A stretch of 8,662 nucleotides of DNA, taken from assembly GCA_002451215.1 (NCBI GenBank), contig DKBM01000028.1, forward strand, positions 1 to 8,662. Reading direction: 5' to 3'. The notes under the pieces were generated by a model. That model saw only the letters and a list, made by a program, of their open reading frames with translations. It made no database searches and was not told the DNA's origin. Every line of letters starts with the position of its first letter. Positions within the stretch are counted from its first letter, which is position 1. Positions 5,531 through 8,662 of this stretch are shown here, one piece after another. A program made the translations under genes and the position numbers. Origin of the DNA: SM1-46 sp002451215. GTDB taxonomy: Bacteria > Pseudomonadota > Gammaproteobacteria > Acidiferrobacterales > Sulfurifustaceae.

Positions 5531-6061
5531 ATGAGATCGATGCGTTCGTTGTTCTGCGGCGTTTCCGCGCTTGTCGTACTTGCGCTGTTGTCAGCGTGCG
5601 CGACCAAGACGGTGGATCCATCGGAAAGAGATCCGGCGCCAGAGAAGCGTTTCGCGACGGAAACCAATTACCGCATTGGGGCGGATGACAAGGTGCAGGT
5701 GACTGTGTGGCGCAACCCGGAACTGTCAGTGACGGTACCGGTACGACCCGACGGAAAGATCTCGGTGCCGCTTATTGGAGATGTCGTGGCGGGTGGACAT
5801 ACGCCAACCGAGGTTGCCGAAACAATCAGGCAGAAACTCACCGCCTATATACGGGAGCCAGTCGTTACCGTGATCCTGACGGAATTGAAGAGTCACGAGT
5901 ATTTGTCCCGTGTTCGGATAACGGGCGCGATACGCACGCCNNATGGAGCGACCGTCGTTTTTGACGTAGAGCTCGGGGACATTCTCGAAAAAGGCAAGCT
6001 CGAGACAAACTATTCACTCCTTCCGGGCGACGTGCTCACCATCCCGGAGAGACTCTTTTAG
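5531..6061 (+). CDS. Wza-like polysaccharide export lipoprotein, shortened by assembly gap
   Basis: An outer-membrane polysaccharide export protein resembling the XrtA/PEP-CTERM-associated Wza-like group (TIGR03027), expected to form the exit channel for the EPS. The N-terminus is a lipoprotein signal: basic MRSMR, a hydrophobic stretch, then lipobox LLSAC with Cys23 as the lipidation site. The Poly_export domain (PF02563) follows: YRIGADDKVQVTVWRNPELS, VRPDGKISVPLIGDV, GHTPTEVAETI and YIREPVVTVIL. The C-terminus, TNYSLLPGDVLTIPERLF, is characteristic of the group. At 5941-5942 (NN) the sequence jumps from ITGAIRTP to GATVVFDVELGDIL. Relatives have some 35-40 residues between, the core of the SLBB domain (PYRxGMTVLD type), so about 110 nt are probably missing. 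Here the frame happens to be kept. ATG 5531 is chosen for its AGGTGA site. It is first in an operon, 19 bp before the chain-length gene. Confidence 0.87.
   Translation: MRSMRSLFCGVSALVVLALLSACATKTVDPSERDPAPEKRFATETNYRIGADDKVQVTVWRNPELSVTVPVRPDGKISVPLIGDVVAGGHTPTEVAETIRQKLTAYIREPVVTVILTELKSHEYLSRVRITGAIRTXXGATVVFDVELGDILEKGKLETNYSLLPGDVLTIPERLF
5941..5942. other. Assembly gap (NN) with missing SLBB segment
   Basis: Two undetermined bases replace what in related export proteins is about 35-40 residues of the SLBB domain. The flanking residues (RTP before, GATVVFDVELG after) fit the family on both sides, which points to collapsed sequence rather than a real deletion. Confidence 0.75.
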
Positions 6062-6080
6062 GCGCCAGGCGATATCCACC

Positions 6081-7622
6081 ATGAGGCCACTCGACCCGCA
6101 AGCTCAAGTCAGGCTCGTACTGAATGAGGCATTTGTTCACCGCAAGGCGGTAGCAATTGGCGGCGCGCTGCTCGCATTGGGCATTGTCGTCGCAGGCCTC
6201 CTGGTGCAGCAGGGCTACACCGCGTCCGTAACGCTGATAGCGGACGAACGCAATATCATTCGCCCGCTCATGGAAGGCATGGCCGTGCCAACGGAGGTCG
6301 TTGACCGCGTGCGTCTGGCGCGAGAAATCATCTTCGGCAGAAGAATCATGGATCAGATTCTCGAGATCGGGGGCTGGATGAAGGATAACCCGTCGCCGGA
6401 GGAACAAGAGAAGCGCATAGAGGCAATTCAGAAGCGTACCAAGGTTTCGACGGTTGGGCGCAATCTGATAAAGATCGAGTACAAGGATGTGGATCCGGAG
6501 CGGGCGTTCCGACTGGCCGACCGTATGGGCGCCTTGTTCATTCAAGAGAGCGTCATCACCCAAGCCGATGAAAGCCGCAGGGCATATGAGTTCATCGACA
6601 AGCAGGTTGGCGAATATCATAAGAAACTGCGTGCCGCCGAAGAGGAGTTGAGAGATTTCCGCTCGAAGCACCTGAGCGCTGGCCCGGCGATCGAAGCTGA
6701 TGTTGGAACTCGAATGGCGGCGCTGGAGACCAAGATTCAGGAATCAACCCAGGCGTTGCAGGAGGCGCAGATCAAGAAGAAGTCACTTCAGCGGCAGCTT
6801 TCGGGCGAGGCCGAGGTGGCGACTGTACTTTCCCGGGAGGGTCAGTATCGCGCACGGATAGCGGAGTTGCAGGGACAGCTGGAGACGTTGCGACTTAGCT
6901 ATCACGAAACCTACCCAGACATCGTTCGTATCAAACAGCAGATCAATGACCTGAAAGACTCAATCGCGGCTGAAAAGACCCGCCGCGAGACGGCCAAGGC
7001 CTCGGGTCACGTGACGATTGATGACAGCGTTCTGAATAACCCGATGTATCAGGCCCTTCGCAAGGACCTTTCAGAGACGGAAATCCTGATCGATACGCTT
7101 CGTGGGCGAATCGCCGAGGCGAAACGCCAGATTGCGGCCACTTTGGAACGTGGGCAGCGCCAGGTGGGAGGTGAGGCGACGCTTGCCGAACTCACTCGTG
7201 ACTACCAGGTCAATCGCGATCTCTACCAAGACCTTCTGAAGAAGCGCGAGAAGGCGAGGGTGTCGATGAACCTTGACGTGGAGAAACAGGGGCTCAGGTT
7301 CAAGGTCCAGGAACCGGCTACCTTGCCGACGCAACCGGGTGGAGTGCGATTCCTGCATTTTCTGCTGGCCGGGCTTTTCCTCGGCGTGACCGTGCCACTT
7401 GCGGCTATCTATGCAAAGGTGACCATCGATCCACGGGTGCGAGTGGGCAGAGCAATGGGGGAATCTGATCGAGTACCGGTACTCGCAGTGGTGCCGCGCT
7501 ACTGGACTGCGAGCGAAATGTCGATGGCGCGCGCGGAACTGGCGCGCCTCGGTTTGATCGTGGCGGCGTGCGGGGCAACGATTGCATTGCTGACCGTGCT
7601 GCGCGTTCTCAAAGTGATCTAG
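6081..7622 (+). CDS. Polysaccharide chain-length determinant (PCP/Wzz-like, XrtA type)
   Basis: An inner-membrane polysaccharide co-polymerase of 513 residues, resembling the PEP-CTERM-locus chain-length family (TIGR03007). It sets EPS chain length and couples polymerisation to export. The Wzz-type N-terminus has a first membrane helix at about 24-43. A long periplasmic part is largely helical and coiled coil (about 165-300 and 320-400), with YHETYPDIVRIKQQI (274-288) corresponding to the family's HPDV-type motif. The GNVR-like region ends in a Pro-rich EPATLPTQPGG (411-421), then the second membrane helix (about 424-444). A further hydrophobic helix is at 488-509 near the C-terminus. There is no fused kinase domain; the kinase-like partner is the next gene, as in split Wzc systems. 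It starts at ATG 6081, 19 bp after the lipoprotein stop, with a weak ribosome site, consistent with co-transcription. Confidence 0.9.
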   Translation: MRPLDPQAQVRLVLNEAFVHRKAVAIGGALLALGIVVAGLLVQQGYTASVTLIADERNIIRPLMEGMAVPTEVVDRVRLAREIIFGRRIMDQILEIGGWMKDNPSPEEQEKRIEAIQKRTKVSTVGRNLIKIEYKDVDPERAFRLADRMGALFIQESVITQADESRRAYEFIDKQVGEYHKKLRAAEEELRDFRSKHLSAGPAIEADVGTRMAALETKIQESTQALQEAQIKKKSLQRQLSGEAEVATVLSREGQYRARIAELQGQLETLRLSYHETYPDIVRIKQQINDLKDSIAAEKTRRETAKASGHVTIDDSVLNNPMYQALRKDLSETEILIDTLRGRIAEAKRQIAATLERGQRQVGGEATLAELTRDYQVNRDLYQDLLKKREKARVSMNLDVEKQGLRFKVQEPATLPTQPGGVRFLHFLLAGLFLGVTVPLAAIYAKVTIDPRVRVGRAMGESDRVPVLAVVPRYWTASEMSMARAELARLGLIVAACGATIALLTVLRVLKVI

Positions 7623-7643
7623 GCAAGGAATGGTTTCGCTACG

Positions 7644-8627
7644 ATGAGCAAGATTGAGGAAGCCCTGAAGCGCGCACGGTCCGAGAAGAATCTACCGGTG
7701 CCACAGGCGAGGCGGCCGGAGACGAGCGGCGACGGGACCGGCTCATCGAGCGCGGAGACTGATGCGGAGACAGCGCGCGGTTTTGATCTCATCCTGCGCA
7801 ACCGCCTTGCGGGCTCCGTCGCAAAGATGCGACAAGGGCCCCTAACTGACGCCACCGCACTCATCGAGCGAAGGATCATCGTTCCCGATCCGAGAGCCGA
7901 GGGTGCGGCCGATGCATTCCGCGAGATTCGCACAAAGATCCTTCGCAAGGCGCATGGAAGAAACTGCGTAATCATGGTTACTTCGGTGGCGCCACGCGCG
8001 GGAACCAGTTTCGTATCCGTAAATCTCGGTGTCGCGTTCGCGCTCGATGCGGCGAAGACCGCGTTGCTCGTCGAATGTAACTTGAGGAATGCCGCCACTG
8101 CGAGAGTGGTACCAACGCTTGCAGATGAACAGCTGCTCGGATTGACGGACTACCTGGAGCAGCCGGATATGGATATTTCCGGCGTGATTCACCCGACCGG
8201 CATTGAGCGACTTCGCGTCATACCGGCAGGTCAAATCCGGGAAATTCCGGCGGAGTATTTCATGTCCCACAGGATGCGGTCGCTCGTTGACGACATCCGG
8301 GGGCGGTATCCGGACCGTTTCGTCATATTGGACTCCCCACCCATGACGCAGGCCGCAGACGCGCAGACGCTGGCCGAGATGGCAGACTATGTCGTGTTGG
8401 TAGTTCCGTATGGGCAAGTCACCAACGCCCAGATCGATGCCTGTCTGAAGTCGATCGACGCCAAGAAGCTGATCGGGATCGTGTTCAACAATGAACCGCG
8501 AGTCGGGCGGGAAGTGTGGAGGCAGATTCCGCGGGAGGCCATGCGCCTGATTCGCGAGAGAGCAGCGTATGCATGGCAACGCATTGTGGATTCATGGACG
8601 CGACTAATTGGTCGCCTGGCTCACTAG
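7644..8627 (+). CDS. BY-kinase-like protein of XrtA EPS loci, degenerate ATP site
   Basis: A cytoplasmic P-loop protein of 327 residues, resembling the PEP-CTERM-associated tyrosine autokinase group (TIGR03018). Such kinases bind the chain-length protein and control EPS assembly through cycles of tyrosine phosphorylation. Family traits: MSKIEEALKRA at the start, the oligomerisation helix DAFREIRTKIL (90-100), IPAGQ (193-197), the SHRMRSL segment (208-214) and Walker B ILDSPP (228-233, Asp230). The ATP site is abnormal. Walker A, normally PGEGK[TS], reads PRAGTS (117-122), with Thr121 in place of the lysine. Walker A', normally IDADLR, reads VECNLR (143-148). The C-terminal tail has one Tyr (309) in its last 30 residues instead of a tyrosine cluster. 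The frame is intact and the rest well conserved, so this looks like a pseudokinase scaffold rather than a decaying gene. It starts 21 bp after the chain-length stop; an AAGGAA lies 13 nt before the ATG. Confidence 0.87.
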   Translation: MSKIEEALKRARSEKNLPVPQARRPETSGDGTGSSSAETDAETARGFDLILRNRLAGSVAKMRQGPLTDATALIERRIIVPDPRAEGAADAFREIRTKILRKAHGRNCVIMVTSVAPRAGTSFVSVNLGVAFALDAAKTALLVECNLRNAATARVVPTLADEQLLGLTDYLEQPDMDISGVIHPTGIERLRVIPAGQIREIPAEYFMSHRMRSLVDDIRGRYPDRFVILDSPPMTQAADAQTLAEMADYVVLVVPYGQVTNAQIDACLKSIDAKKLIGIVFNNEPRVGREVWRQIPREAMRLIRERAAYAWQRIVDSWTRLIGRLAH

Positions 8628-8632
8628 TGTCT

Positions 8633-8662
8633 ATGCGCGCACTGAACCGGGTGCTGGCTACC
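8633..8662 (+). CDS. Start of the next operon gene (partial)
   Basis: An open frame, ATG followed by codons for RALNRVLAT, begins 5 bp after the kinase-like stop and runs off the window. The tight spacing suggests the same operon. In XrtA EPS loci the gene after the kinase often encodes an outer-membrane beta-barrel-like protein (TIGR03016), and the short basic start would suit a signal peptide. Ten codons cannot establish this. Confidence 0.35.
   Translation, partial: MRALNRVLAT

Noticed and set aside
7630..7647. Five-codon open frame whose TGA overlaps the kinase-like gene ATG
   Set aside because: Its ribosome site would directly abut the ATG; such short frames arise often by chance.
7842..8579. 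Minus-strand open frame of 245 codons
   Set aside because: It lies opposite the kinase-like gene, has no family resemblance and follows the codon structure of the real gene.
1..8662. CRISPR array, tRNA, rRNA, insertion sequence or phage genes
   Set aside because: I saw no regularly spaced repeats, cloverleaf-like segments, transposase or integrase motifs, or terminal inverted repeats flanking a gene.

Overview
The window comes from a proteobacterium. Its G+C-rich coding, its Wza/Wzz-type envelope machinery and its gene order match the exopolysaccharide (EPS) clusters that accompany the exosortase XrtA/PEP-CTERM system, best known in Beta- and Gammaproteobacteria. No exosortase or PEP-CTERM protein lies inside the window, so that link rests on family resemblance and gene order. 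Two 'NN' positions (3694-3695 and 5941-5942) show that this is draft sequence.

Layout, left to right. A perfect 22-bp stem at 11-60 probably ends the first transcript. A minus-strand pair follows, read right to left: a FemAB/BioF2-like GNAT acyltransferase (stop at 1096, start near 2238) overlapping a PRODH-fold flavoenzyme (255-1115/1136). A gap of about 390 bp separates this pair from a plus-strand initiating sugar-phosphate transferase (2632-3970), which is interrupted by the first NN gap. Converging on it from the minus strand, 6 bp away, is a membrane-anchored J-domain protein with two tandem C-terminal repeats (3977-4885). After a gene-free stretch of about 645 bp comes a plus-strand operon: outer-membrane polysaccharide export lipoprotein (5531-6061, second NN gap), chain-length determinant (6081-7622), BY-kinase-like ATPase (7644-8627) and the first ten codons of another gene at the right edge.

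The core genes would act together. The sugar transferase loads the first sugar phosphate onto undecaprenyl phosphate at the inner membrane. The chain-length protein and its cytoplasmic kinase-like partner control polymerisation, and the lipoprotein forms the outer-membrane exit. The GNAT enzyme, the PRODH-like enzyme and the J-domain protein are accessory, and a role for them in making or modifying the polymer is inference.

Most worth a second look: the kinase-like protein has lost the Walker A lysine, both Walker A' aspartates and the C-terminal tyrosine cluster. The PRODH-like protein keeps FAD-site residues but has Asn-Asn where proline dehydrogenases have the substrate-binding Arg-Arg pair. 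The J-domain protein joins a cytoplasmic Hsp70-cochaperone module to two probably periplasmic repeats. A TGTCGG-centred motif recurs in both leader regions of the EPS genes. Each NN gap hides a conserved segment longer than two bases, so the apparent frameshift and shortening of those two genes are probably assembly artefacts.
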